Source: JAHZKS01 sp047404135 | GTDB lineage: Bacteria > Pseudomonadota > Alphaproteobacteria > Rickettsiales > JABSSG01 | Direction of reading: 5' to 3' | NCBI GenBank assembly: GCA_047404135.1 | Contig: JBDOIT010000002.1 | Span: 1 to 64,000 of the forward strand | Length of the DNA stretch: 64,000 nucleotides | Part shown: piece by piece, positions 8,588 through 16,767 of the stretch | Layout: each line of letters begins with the position of its first letter | Position numbering within the stretch: position 1 is the first letter of the stretch | Notes under the pieces: model-generated | The model's input: only the letters and a program-made list of their open reading frames with translations | Databases searched by the model: none | Told to the model about the DNA's origin: nothing | Translations under genes and position numbers: made by a program

Positions 8588-10771
8588 ATGTCTATCGAGA
8601 GTTTGATTCAGAAAGTTTCTTCTTACGATAACTCCGAATACTCAAAACTACTTCATAAGGCAGCTGAATTCTCCAAAAAAGCACATAGCAAGCAAACAAG
8701 AGCTTCCGGCGAAGCATATTTCACGCACCCCCGAGCTGTAGCACAAATACTTGCAGACATGAAGCTAGATGCACTTAGCATCATAGTAGCATTCCTTCAT
8801 GACACGGTAGAGGACACTGATGTAACTTTAGAAAAAATATCACAGGAATTTTCTCCGGAAGTATCTGAGCTTGTGAATGGAATCACAAAGATTAACTTCA
8901 TTGAAGAGAAAAGCGATGCTGTAATACAGGCAGAAAATCTACGGAAGCTAATAATTGCAATATCTAAGGATGTAAGAATTCTCATTGTGAAACTCGCAGA
9001 CAGGTTGCATAATATGAGAACCTTACACCACATAAAATCTGAAGATAAAAGGAAAAGAATCTCCACAGAAACCCTGGAAATATTTGCTCCCTTAGCAGAA
9101 AGAATTGGCTTGCAAAACATCAAAAATGAGCTTCAAGATCTATCTTTTCAAACGCTGCATCAAGATATACATCAATCTGTATGCGCAAGAGTTGATTTAC
9201 TAAAATCTGGCGAAAACCATAAATTGCCCACAAAGATTATAGATATCTTAGAACAGCTATTTAAAACTCACGGAATAGAAGCAAGGATTACAAGTCGAGA
9301 GAAAACCCCCTACTCTATTTGGTCAAAAATGAAGCGTAAGAAAATCAATTTTGAACAGTTATCGGATATCATGGCATTTCGAATTATTGTAAAAGATATT
9401 CTGGATTGCTACAAAGTTCTAGGAATAATACATAACCATTATCTAACAATCCCGAGATCTTTCAAAGACTATATAAGTACGCCAAAACAAAATGGATACC
9501 AATCGATTCACACATTGATCATGGGCCCAGAGCAAGAAAAAATCGAGATACAAATACGCACAGAAAAGATACATAAAACTGCAGAATGGGGTGTGACTGC
9601 ACATTGGGTTTACGCTCAAGAAAGAGAGTCCTCAGGGAACTATCATGGAAAACAGGTCCCAAATAACACCTACTACTCCTGGATTAAAGAGCTGCTTTCG
9701 ATTTTAGAGCATTCATCCGACCCAACAGAATTATTGAATAACGCAAAATTAGAAGTCTACCACGACCAAGTATTCTGCTTCACTCCCAAAGGACGTGTAA
9801 TTGGACTCCCCGTAGGCTCCTGTGCGGTTGACTTTGCGTATGCAGTGCACTCAGATGTGGGTAATGCATGCGTAGGAGCAAAAATAAACAGAAAAATTGC
9901 ACCTCTACGAACAAAGCTACAAAACGGAGATCAAGTTGAAATAGTAACAGATAAAACTCATTTGCCTTTAGCGTCTTGGGAGAAATTTGCTGTAACAGCC
10001 AAAGCACAAAGTTCGATCAAAAAAGCTATACGTAACAAGAAAAGGCAAGAATATATAAATCTAGGTAGAATCATAATTTCTCATGCCCTCTCTAAAAGAC
10101 AAATTAATTATTCAGATAACATACTCTCGCCCGCAGCAAAATTCTTCCACAAACAAAACATAGAAGATCTACTGCAATCCATAGGGGAAGGCAATATCTC
10201 TCCTCCATCTGCAATGAAATGTATATTGGGCAATATAAAAACAGAAGCACCAGAGCTAGATAAAATACTAAGTAAATTAGAAGCAACTGGTGTCAAAATA
10301 CAAAATGCTAAGCATTCAAAAAACATGCCCATTAAAGGGATAGATGAAGATATACCCCTGCAATTCGCAAGATGTTGTTACCCTATTCCTGGCGATCCGA
10401 TTATAGGAATACACCAACCGGGGAAAGGAGTCGTTGTGCACATCTCAGATTGTGAAACTCTACAAAATTACTCTGCATCCCCAGAAAAATGGGTTGACCT
10501 CTCATGGAAAAAAAATAACGAACTACAAATATACTCCAGCACTGTAAACGTCATAATGCTTAACAAGCCCGGTAGCCTCGCAACCTTATCTATAGAGGTT
10601 TCAAAGCATGATGCAAATATCAGCAATTTTAAAATCACCTCTAGAGCTGCAGACTTTTTTGAAATCGCCGTTGATTTGGAAGTAAAAGGATTAACGCATC
10701 TTGCTAGCATTATGGCATCCTTACATACAAAGCAATGTATCCACTCTGTGCACAGATATGTGAAGCAGTAA
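8588..10771 (+). CDS. spoT: Bifunctional (p)ppGpp synthetase/hydrolase Rel/SpoT
   Basis: This full-length RelA/SpoT homologue makes and degrades (p)ppGpp. Visible in order are: the HD hydrolase domain with an intact FLHDTVEDT motif, the synthetase domain (TSREKTPYSIWSKM to GYQSIHTLI), the TGS domain (VFCFTPKGRVIGLP), the conserved-cysteine region (FARCCYPIPGDPI), and a C-terminal ACT domain. I chose ATG 8588 (727 aa) because GGAG lies 6 nt upstream. A GTG at 8555 would add 11 residues and overlap rpoZ. Retention of a complete long Rel is notable, since many Rickettsia carry only fragments. The 3' end faces the MazG-like gene with a 1-bp gap. Confidence 0.95.
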   Translation: MSIESLIQKVSSYDNSEYSKLLHKAAEFSKKAHSKQTRASGEAYFTHPRAVAQILADMKLDALSIIVAFLHDTVEDTDVTLEKISQEFSPEVSELVNGITKINFIEEKSDAVIQAENLRKLIIAISKDVRILIVKLADRLHNMRTLHHIKSEDKRKRISTETLEIFAPLAERIGLQNIKNELQDLSFQTLHQDIHQSVCARVDLLKSGENHKLPTKIIDILEQLFKTHGIEARITSREKTPYSIWSKMKRKKINFEQLSDIMAFRIIVKDILDCYKVLGIIHNHYLTIPRSFKDYISTPKQNGYQSIHTLIMGPEQEKIEIQIRTEKIHKTAEWGVTAHWVYAQERESSGNYHGKQVPNNTYYSWIKELLSILEHSSDPTELLNNAKLEVYHDQVFCFTPKGRVIGLPVGSCAVDFAYAVHSDVGNACVGAKINRKIAPLRTKLQNGDQVEIVTDKTHLPLASWEKFAVTAKAQSSIKKAIRNKKRQEYINLGRIIISHALSKRQINYSDNILSPAAKFFHKQNIEDLLQSIGEGNISPPSAMKCILGNIKTEAPELDKILSKLEATGVKIQNAKHSKNMPIKGIDEDIPLQFARCCYPIPGDPIIGIHQPGKGVVVHISDCETLQNYSASPEKWVDLSWKKNNELQIYSSTVNVIMLNKPGSLATLSIEVSKHDANISNFKITSRAADFFEIAVDLEVKGLTHLASIMASLHTKQCIHSVHRYVKQ

Positions 10772-10772
10772 A

Positions 10773-11189
10773 CTACTTATCCTTCTCTACGACGGGGTAT
10801 TTTCCAGAATTTTCTATATAATAATCATAAAATGGAATGAACACTCCTTCCCTTGCTAATGATACATTCTCTACCACGACATTATTATCAAAGCCCCCCT
10901 TTTCTTCCTTTTTTTCTTTTCTAATGACTTCTAAATCTTCCATTGTCACTCCCATGGATTTAGTAAAACCTCGTATCACCTCTAAGCAATCAGCAAGCTC
11001 CTCTAAAAGATTTCCTATACTTTCTGCGCTTTTCACCTCCTGAGCTTCTTCAACAATTTTCTTTTTATAATAACCCACCACCTCTTTCACTGATAAACCA
11101 TCCTTTAAATTGATATCCACTCCAGCATTACACATTGTTTCAAATGCTTTATCTCGTATTAATTTGTCAAATTTAAATGTAGTTTTCAT
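10773..11189 (-). CDS. MazG-like / PRA-PH-like nucleotide pyrophosphohydrolase
   Basis: This 138-residue protein of the all-alpha NTP pyrophosphohydrolase superfamily probably cleans up non-canonical nucleotides. It shows the KLIRDK start typical of the PRA-PH-like branch. The metal-binding helices are visible as EEAQEV and EELADCLEVI, matching the EExxE/ExxD pattern. A Lys/Glu-rich stretch follows. It is convergent with rel/spoT, with the stops almost touching. The exact substrate cannot be read from sequence. Confidence 0.75.
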   Translation of the reverse strand: MKTTFKFDKLIRDKAFETMCNAGVDINLKDGLSVKEVVGYYKKKIVEEAQEVKSAESIGNLLEELADCLEVIRGFTKSMGVTMEDLEVIRKEKKEEKGGFDNNVVVENVSLAREGVFIPFYDYYIENSGKYPVVEKDK

Positions 11190-11294
11190 TGGTACTCACC
11201 ATTTTATATTAGTACTAATTTATATTATATATTCTAAGGTTGGAATTTACACCATATTGCTTTACACTTATTTGAGTACCGCACCCAACAGATA

Positions 11295-12314
11295 ATGAAA
11301 AACTCTAAAATAAAAATCTGCGACACTGTAATACACCCAGGAGAAGTTGCAAATTTAGCTCTACCTCTACCAGAAGAATATTCCTGTGCTCCCCTGTATA
11401 TGCCCATCAAAGTAATACACGGTAAAAAGAAAGGTCCGTGCATTGTGATATTCTCTGTTCTAGATGGCACAGAGCTTAATGGATTAGAGATAGCTAATAG
11501 AACATTCAAAACCACTAGTGTAGATTCTGTAAGAGGCACAATAATCACAATACCAGCTGTAAATGTATACTCATTGACGCGTTTTCCATCTAGGCTTCCT
11601 TCAGATGATGAGCTTATAAACTGTTTTCCTGGGAATGAAAATGGTACATTTGGTGAACGTATAGCTCATATTTTTACAACAGAAATTTTAAAAAGAGCAG
11701 ATTACTGTATAGAGCTAGATACAGGAGGACTAAACCATAACATCCTCCCGCAGATTTATTGTGATTTCAAAAATGAAAGATCAAAAAGATTAGCTAAAGC
11801 TTTTCAAACACCAGTTGTTATGAATGTAGATATTGCAGATAATTCTCTAAGGCACACCACCGACGAGCTTGATATACCTTTTCTAGTATACCAAGCCGGA
11901 GAAGCAATGAGGTTCGACGAGAATTCGATACAATTGGGCGTTGACGGAATAGCAAATGTAATGCACGCTATCCAAATAGTAGAAAAACCATGCGCAAAGT
12001 CAGTAAACCCAATATTCTCTAGAGACGAAGAATGGATAGTAGCTCATAAAGGAGGGATTCTTCACCCCATAGCATCGCTTGGTCAAACAATAAAAAAGAA
12101 TGAGACTATAGGAACAATCAGCGACCCATTTGGAGCTGATATCTTAGAGTCCGTTAGGTCCCCACAAGAAGGCATGGTAGTAGGAATCAACATGTCTCCA
12201 CTTATACACGAAGGAATGTCCCTTTTCAAAATTGCTACTTTCTTGGATTATGATAGAGCAGAAAGTGTGCTTGAAAAATGGGATCAAAGCCAGCCAGACA
12301 GCTATATGAGTTAA
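11295..12314 (+). CDS. Succinylglutamate desuccinylase/aspartoacylase-like protein with altered metal site
   Basis: The 339-residue product has the AstE/AspA (M14-like) fold signature: VIHGKKKGP, then LDGTELNG (residues 56-63), IPAVNVYSLTRFPSR, FPGNENG, IELDTGG (139-145), and a C-terminal barrel-sandwich domain. In active family members the first motif is HGxE and the third DLH. Here both zinc histidines are Asp (D57, D142) while Glu60 remains. The Arg of the DLNRxFPG motif is Cys (C110). The protein may therefore be non-catalytic, use another metal, or act as a binding protein. It is followed after 4 bp by an MFS transporter, which suggests a shared transcript. No clear Shine-Dalgarno. Confidence 0.8.
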   Translation: MKNSKIKICDTVIHPGEVANLALPLPEEYSCAPLYMPIKVIHGKKKGPCIVIFSVLDGTELNGLEIANRTFKTTSVDSVRGTIITIPAVNVYSLTRFPSRLPSDDELINCFPGNENGTFGERIAHIFTTEILKRADYCIELDTGGLNHNILPQIYCDFKNERSKRLAKAFQTPVVMNVDIADNSLRHTTDELDIPFLVYQAGEAMRFDENSIQLGVDGIANVMHAIQIVEKPCAKSVNPIFSRDEEWIVAHKGGILHPIASLGQTIKKNETIGTISDPFGADILESVRSPQEGMVVGINMSPLIHEGMSLFKIATFLDYDRAESVLEKWDQSQPDSYMS

Positions 12315-12318
12315 ATCC

Positions 12319-13590
12319 ATGCAGAAAAAAAACTTTTCCATCAAAGGTTTCGTTGTATGGGGCATTTCAGCAATATTTTTCTTGTATGAATTCTTCCTAA
12401 GAACTGTGATTGGAACCTTCCAGCACCCAATCACAGAATCCCTAAACATATCCTCTTTTGAATTCTCTTTCTTGAGCACCACAATATTCCTTATATTTTA
12501 TGGAGCAATGCAGTTTCCCACTAGTATTATTGCAACTAAAATAGGATTAAACAAAACTCTCACTGCCGGGTGCTCAATTTGTGCAATTACATGCCTGGGG
12601 TTTGCATTCTCAAACAATTTCTATACAGCTCTTACATTCAGACTGTTTATGGGGCTTGGCTCATCCGTTGGCTTCATATGCTTATTAATTTCAGTGCACG
12701 AGTGGATGCCTAAGCGGCATAACGCTCTATTCATAGGATTATCGCAATTTATAGGAACTATGGGACCAATGCTCTCAGCAGGTCCTTTACACTCTGCCAT
12801 AGAAACAACAAATCTCGACTGGAGATCTTTATTCTTTTCTCTTAGCATAGTAGGATCTGTAATAGCTGTTTTCATATTTTTATTTGTAGAAAATAACAAA
12901 GAAAAAGCAGGGAAATTTATCATACTCAATAGGCAACAAAAAACCATGAACTCAATTGTACAACTCTTTAGCAAGTCAGCTCCCTGGTGTATTGCCCTAT
13001 TCTCAGCGGGGCTTTACTTTGCAATAGAATATCTAACAGAGAATGAAGGGAGACCATTCCTGATGCTCAAAGGTTTATCTGCTAGCTTTGCTTCCTATAT
13101 GATTACTCTTTCATGGGTTAGCTTTGCATTTGCCTGCCCATTGCTAGGCTTCTTATCTGATTTCACTCAGAAGAGAAAACCAATAATGGTTATGTCAGCA
13201 GTTTGCGCATGTTCTGCGATAATATTAATTGTTTTTGGAAAGGAAAAATATCAAATATTCTTAGGCTTCTTCTTACTAGGAATAGGCGCCAGCGGACAAA
13301 GCATAGGTTTTTCTATAATCGCAGAGCATTTTAAAAAAGACTCTATAGCAATAGGATTCGGTTTAAATAACTGCATGATTACCTTAGTCTCTGGAATTAA
13401 TGCTCCTGCAATAAGTTTACTGCTAGATCATAGTAAAGGCTCATCTTCATCGTTAACTTTAGAACACTACTATTTTGCCTTTTCTCCTATCGTAGCAATG
13501 ATCTTCTTTGCTCTGGTTCTGTCTATTTTCTTTATTAAAGAAACATATGCAAAATCCAGAGTAGAATTTACATATATTGGAGTAACTTAG
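12319..13590 (+). CDS. Major facilitator superfamily transporter
   Basis: This 423-residue inner-membrane secondary transporter has about 12 hydrophobic helices. It shows the MFS loop RLFMGLGSSVGF in helix 4 and a cytoplasmic loop at mid-protein. The intracellular motif A is degenerate. The substrate is unknown; the family moves organic acids, sugars and drugs. The start lies 4 bp after the aspartoacylase-like gene, so the two are likely co-expressed and may concern the same compound. A dead acetyltransferase gene follows directly. Confidence 0.85.
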   Translation: MQKKNFSIKGFVVWGISAIFFLYEFFLRTVIGTFQHPITESLNISSFEFSFLSTTIFLIFYGAMQFPTSIIATKIGLNKTLTAGCSICAITCLGFAFSNNFYTALTFRLFMGLGSSVGFICLLISVHEWMPKRHNALFIGLSQFIGTMGPMLSAGPLHSAIETTNLDWRSLFFSLSIVGSVIAVFIFLFVENNKEKAGKFIILNRQQKTMNSIVQLFSKSAPWCIALFSAGLYFAIEYLTENEGRPFLMLKGLSASFASYMITLSWVSFAFACPLLGFLSDFTQKRKPIMVMSAVCACSAIILIVFGKEKYQIFLGFFLLGIGASGQSIGFSIIAEHFKKDSIAIGFGLNNCMITLVSGINAPAISLLLDHSKGSSSSLTLEHYYFAFSPIVAMIFFALVLSIFFIKETYAKSRVEFTYIGVT

Positions 13591-13592
13591 CA

Positions 13593-13856
13593 ATGATCAC
13601 AAGAAGATCAAACAACAAGGATCTAGAATCCCTAGATAGGTTTCTAGTAAGCCATAAAGAAAACAGAATGTTTGTACAAAGCAACATGAAGCGATCTGGT
13701 CTTGAATATCAGGACAAAAACTATATGGAGAGCGTTGGAGCACTAGATGCATCATAGAGCTTCGTAGGAGTTATAGCTCTATATTGGAATGTCAACATCA
13801 TGATTCAGGTACCAAAAAACCTCTGTAAGAATCAATGCAGCCAAAGGTTACTTTAG
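13593..13856 (+). pseudogene. Decayed GNAT-family N-acetyltransferase (N-terminal part, internal stop)
   Basis: ATG 13593 opens 54 codons that resemble the start of a GNAT group common in alphaproteobacteria (MITRR, a DLESLDRFL helix, then NRMFVQSNMKRSGL). An in-frame TAG at 13755 interrupts it. The same frame continues with GVIALYWNVNIMIQVP, which matches the next expected strand and turn of that group, and stops at 13854-13856. Only the first third or so of a normal domain remains. It starts 2 bp after the MFS stop, so it was probably once part of that operon. The family assignment rests on pattern memory, not a search. Confidence 0.6.
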
Positions 13857-13946
13857 TTGTTAATTTTTCTCCTAAAAGTTATTTTTATACTTGACTAAAT
13901 GTAGAATGAATATCTATCCTCTTTGATAAGGTGAAACACTTAAAAA

Positions 13947-14825
13947 ATGATAAAACTTATGACAACGAAAGAATTAACGCGCAATTACTACGAAGAAGTA
14001 GACCTAGTCATCTCAGAATCAGACTTCCATAAGACCGTGACCTTATTAAGGTCTTTTTTTTTGCAAAAAGGTCTAACTGAAACCCATACTCAAAGTAGAT
14101 TAAGTATCCTTGCAGCATGTGAGGATCCAACCACGATCCAAACTTTCCAATATCAGGGTCAAATTTGGCCTCTACCTCAAACTGGACAAATGTGGCTAGA
14201 ATACGAACTCCTAAAAAAACCAGAATCAGAAGGCTTCTTCTGCGTCTCAACATCTTTCAGAAGCGAACCAAACCCTATCCCAGGAAGACATAAAACAATC
14301 TTTCCAATGTTTGAATTTGAACAAAAAGGTGGATTTGAAGACCTAAAGAAGATGGAGAAAGAGCTAGTTGATTTCTTAAAAATCCAGAAGAAAGATACAA
14401 TTCTTGAGAAAGATTACAGAGAAATGTCTAAGAAATATGGAGTAGATGAGATAGAAAACGAACATGAAGCGGCAATGTGCAAAGAATACGGTGCTGCGGT
14501 TCTCTTAACATACTTCCCGCTTAGCACTAGCCCGTTCTGGAACATGAAAACAGAAGGAGATATTGCACAAAAAATTGATGTAATTATCGAAGGGCAAGAA
14601 ACAATCGGTAGTGCTGAAAGGTCCACGGACAAGAAAAAAATGTACGACCTCTTCCACACTATCAGTGGTGGGCAGTACGCGCAGCTTCTTTACGATAAAT
14701 TTGGCAAAGAAAGAATTGATCATGAACTAAGCAGCTTCTTGAGCTTCGATTTCTTCCCGCGATTTGGTGGAGGAATCGGTATTAACAGACTCGCAAGAGC
14801 ATTAAAAATTCATAAAATCATATAG
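13947..14825 (+). CDS. Free-standing class II aminoacyl-tRNA-synthetase-like protein (AsnRS/AspRS catalytic-core paralogue)
   Basis: The 292-residue protein is a class II synthetase core without an anticodon-binding domain. Motif 2 is visible as SFRSEP (R105, E107), and motif 3 as GGGIGINRLARAL with Arg281. The intervening sequence resembles the Asx/Lys-RS subclass (FPMFEFEQ after motif 2). In archaea a similar stand-alone AsnRS paralogue of nearly this length acts as an asparagine synthetase. Whether this one makes asparagine, modifies a tRNA or protein, or does something else is open. An ATG at 13959 is an alternative start. Neighbours give no clear clue. Confidence 0.8.
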   Translation: MIKLMTTKELTRNYYEEVDLVISESDFHKTVTLLRSFFLQKGLTETHTQSRLSILAACEDPTTIQTFQYQGQIWPLPQTGQMWLEYELLKKPESEGFFCVSTSFRSEPNPIPGRHKTIFPMFEFEQKGGFEDLKKMEKELVDFLKIQKKDTILEKDYREMSKKYGVDEIENEHEAAMCKEYGAAVLLTYFPLSTSPFWNMKTEGDIAQKIDVIIEGQETIGSAERSTDKKKMYDLFHTISGGQYAQLLYDKFGKERIDHELSSFLSFDFFPRFGGGIGINRLARALKIHKII

Positions 14826-14834
14826 GTATATTAT

Positions 14835-14857
14835 AGGTCCATAAACAAAGTGGACCT
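14835..14857 (+). terminator. Possible terminator hairpin after the AsnRS-like gene
   Basis: AGGTCCA (14835-14841) and TGGACCT (14851-14857) form a perfect 7-bp stem with a 9-nt loop, 10 nt after the stop codon. The following bases (TCGTTCCC) are only weakly T-rich, so termination is uncertain. Confidence 0.35.
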
Positions 14858-15074
14858 TCGTTCCCATTGACAGACCCCGCACTATGATGCACTCCTGCTG
14901 TTTATGAGGATTGATAATACATTTTCTCAAAAGTAAAAGATCAAAATCTGTTCATACGTTAACCCTATATTTGCCTTATAGTAGGATTTTGTAATTTTCA
15001 AGGTACTCCAATTGTTGAAAATACAATGAAAGATATATACACTGTCTGATAGCTAATCTTTTTCAGAATGACAA

Positions 15075-16211
15075 ATGACAACAAGCGTTACCTTCAAAGA
15101 ATACGGAAGAATAAACTTGATTTCCCTTACGGGCGGAAGTCAGTATGACAAAGGCTTTGCATATGGAAAAAATATGCAAGAGGAGCTTTTAGGAGCAAGA
15201 GATCACTTAGTAGAAAAATTCTCTAATCACAATATCTCTTATAATACAATGTCTGATATGGCACAAAAATTCTTCGATAGATATTCTGAGTACTACAAAC
15301 CCTTTTTACACGGAATCTCAGAAGGAGCAGGGATATCTGCAGATGATGTGAATATACTTAATGGCATGGAAACGCTCCTTGGATTACTTCAATCCTCTAC
15401 TTCAGAAGATACACTTGTTCATTGCTCGTATTTTGCGATCCCTGATACTGAATCAGCAACAGGGTCTCTAACACTGGGGAGGAATTATGATTTTTCTCCT
15501 GAGATATATGGAGAGATCTCCAAGAACCTTACGGTAACAATCATAAACGACCTTATACCAACTGCAATTATAGGAATGCCTGGCCAGATATACTGCCCTA
15601 CCTGTGTAAACCAGAAAGGCTTATTCATAGAGCTAAACAACGGAATGCCTTCAGGTGGTTCGTATGCAAATAAAACAAGGCAATCCATGCTGATCAATAT
15701 GCTCGAAGTGATGCAAAACTCTGGATCACTAGAGGAATTAAACTCTCAAATGATTCCATTAGAATCAGATTATTCTCTAGTAATAAATGCTGCTAACCAG
15801 ACTCATTCCTTATCTTATGAGTTCTCATCAAACTCATCTCTAGGAATGAAGCCCTATTCACCCACTCCGGAGCATCCCTTTGTTTCTACAAATTTTTATT
15901 TGAATAATTCTTGGAATACCCCTGTGCCAATGGATGAATTGACTTGGCATGGGGTTACAAGACGCAACAACTTAATCGACCTATTAAACTCCGAAGATTG
16001 CTTTGACTTGGAAGGCACAAAATACATAATGAGTAAAACAATCGAAGATGGCGGCGCAACTTGGGGTCATACGCTCTACCAGGTAATCTTCCAGCCAGAA
16101 ACAAATTGCCTACACATTAAGATATCAGACGATCAGTGGGTTGATATTGAGATGGAAGAGTTTTATGACTCAACCTCTGATACTCTAAATCTAACAGGAG
16201 ATTATTGCTAA
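15075..16211 (+). CDS. C45-family / acyltransferase-type Ntn hydrolase
   Basis: The 378-residue protein resembles the peptidase C45 (acyl-CoA:6-aminopenicillanic acid acyltransferase) and choloylglycine-hydrolase-like Ntn group. It has a GGSQYDKGFAYG start, an N-terminal helical pro-region, the candidate nucleophile C117 in VHCSYF, and the hallmark GRNYDF (residues 135-140). A later KGLFIELNNG stretch also fits. Members self-cleave before the Cys and hydrolyse or transfer amide bonds on peptides, bile salts or acyl-amides. The substrate here is unknown. No signal peptide is seen, so it is probably cytosolic. It stands alone, with no operon partner. Confidence 0.75.
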   Translation: MTTSVTFKEYGRINLISLTGGSQYDKGFAYGKNMQEELLGARDHLVEKFSNHNISYNTMSDMAQKFFDRYSEYYKPFLHGISEGAGISADDVNILNGMETLLGLLQSSTSEDTLVHCSYFAIPDTESATGSLTLGRNYDFSPEIYGEISKNLTVTIINDLIPTAIIGMPGQIYCPTCVNQKGLFIELNNGMPSGGSYANKTRQSMLINMLEVMQNSGSLEELNSQMIPLESDYSLVINAANQTHSLSYEFSSNSSLGMKPYSPTPEHPFVSTNFYLNNSWNTPVPMDELTWHGVTRRNNLIDLLNSEDCFDLEGTKYIMSKTIEDGGATWGHTLYQVIFQPETNCLHIKISDDQWVDIEMEEFYDSTSDTLNLTGDYC

Positions 16212-16272
16212 TTTATTTTTAACAAAAGACTGTGCGTCAAAAAACAGATCAATTCTAGAAATCATACTCCTG

Positions 16273-16324
16273 TAAATACTTTCTAGCGCAGAAGACTCTA
16301 AATACTTTCTAGAGCAGAAGACTC
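16273..16324 (+). repeat. 26-bp tandem duplication
   Basis: Two adjacent 26-bp units, 16273-16298 and 16299-16324, begin TAAATACTTTCTAG and differ at one base (C to A in the GCGC/GAGC part). They lie in the non-coding space after the C45-type gene, immediately before a broken reading frame. Confidence 0.9.
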
Positions 16325-16326
16325 TG

Positions 16327-16602
16327 ATGAAAAGTGAAAATGTAGATGCTGCACATGCGGCTCATTACTTGCAATACTCACCCATGACAGATACCCACCC
16401 CCCATAAGTCTATTTTACTGATAACAACGACACTACCTTAGATCCCGCTCATCCATTACAAGAGTTACTAACAAACACTCGTCTGGCAGAAGAAGGCTTC
16501 ACCGAAGGTTATCACAACACCACACCTCCCTCTGATCACTTGCAAGAACCTCTACTGGTGAGTCATCTACCAGAAGAACATCAAGACATGTCTCTTGTAT
16601 AG
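16327..16602 (+). pseudogene. Possible broken small gene, unknown protein
   Basis: An ATG at 16327 opens a frame of 91 codons interrupted only by TAA at 16405. The part before and the part after look like one protein, with recurring HxLQ-type elements (HYLQYS, HPLQELL, DHLQEPL, SHLPEE). Composition is Asp/Glu/His/Thr-rich and unlike random AT-rich intergenic sequence. I recognise no family. It could be a recently inactivated gene. The rest of the 556-bp gap before thrS holds the 26-bp duplication and nothing else I can identify. Confidence 0.35.
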
Positions 16603-16767
16603 AGCTATATTGCAATGGTATCTGCAGCTTTGCCACCAACCTATTCAATGCCGTAACGTATTCCGTATAAATTCTGCATAAAAAAGTCTTTTTGCTATTT
16701 CACTCAAAACCATTGATTAATCTGCATTTCTTTTGTATTTTTCTTACCTGGTTTAGGATAATAGAAA

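Noticed and set aside
16273..16324. CRISPR-like repeat
   Set aside because: Two directly abutting units without spacers are a simple tandem duplication, not a CRISPR array.
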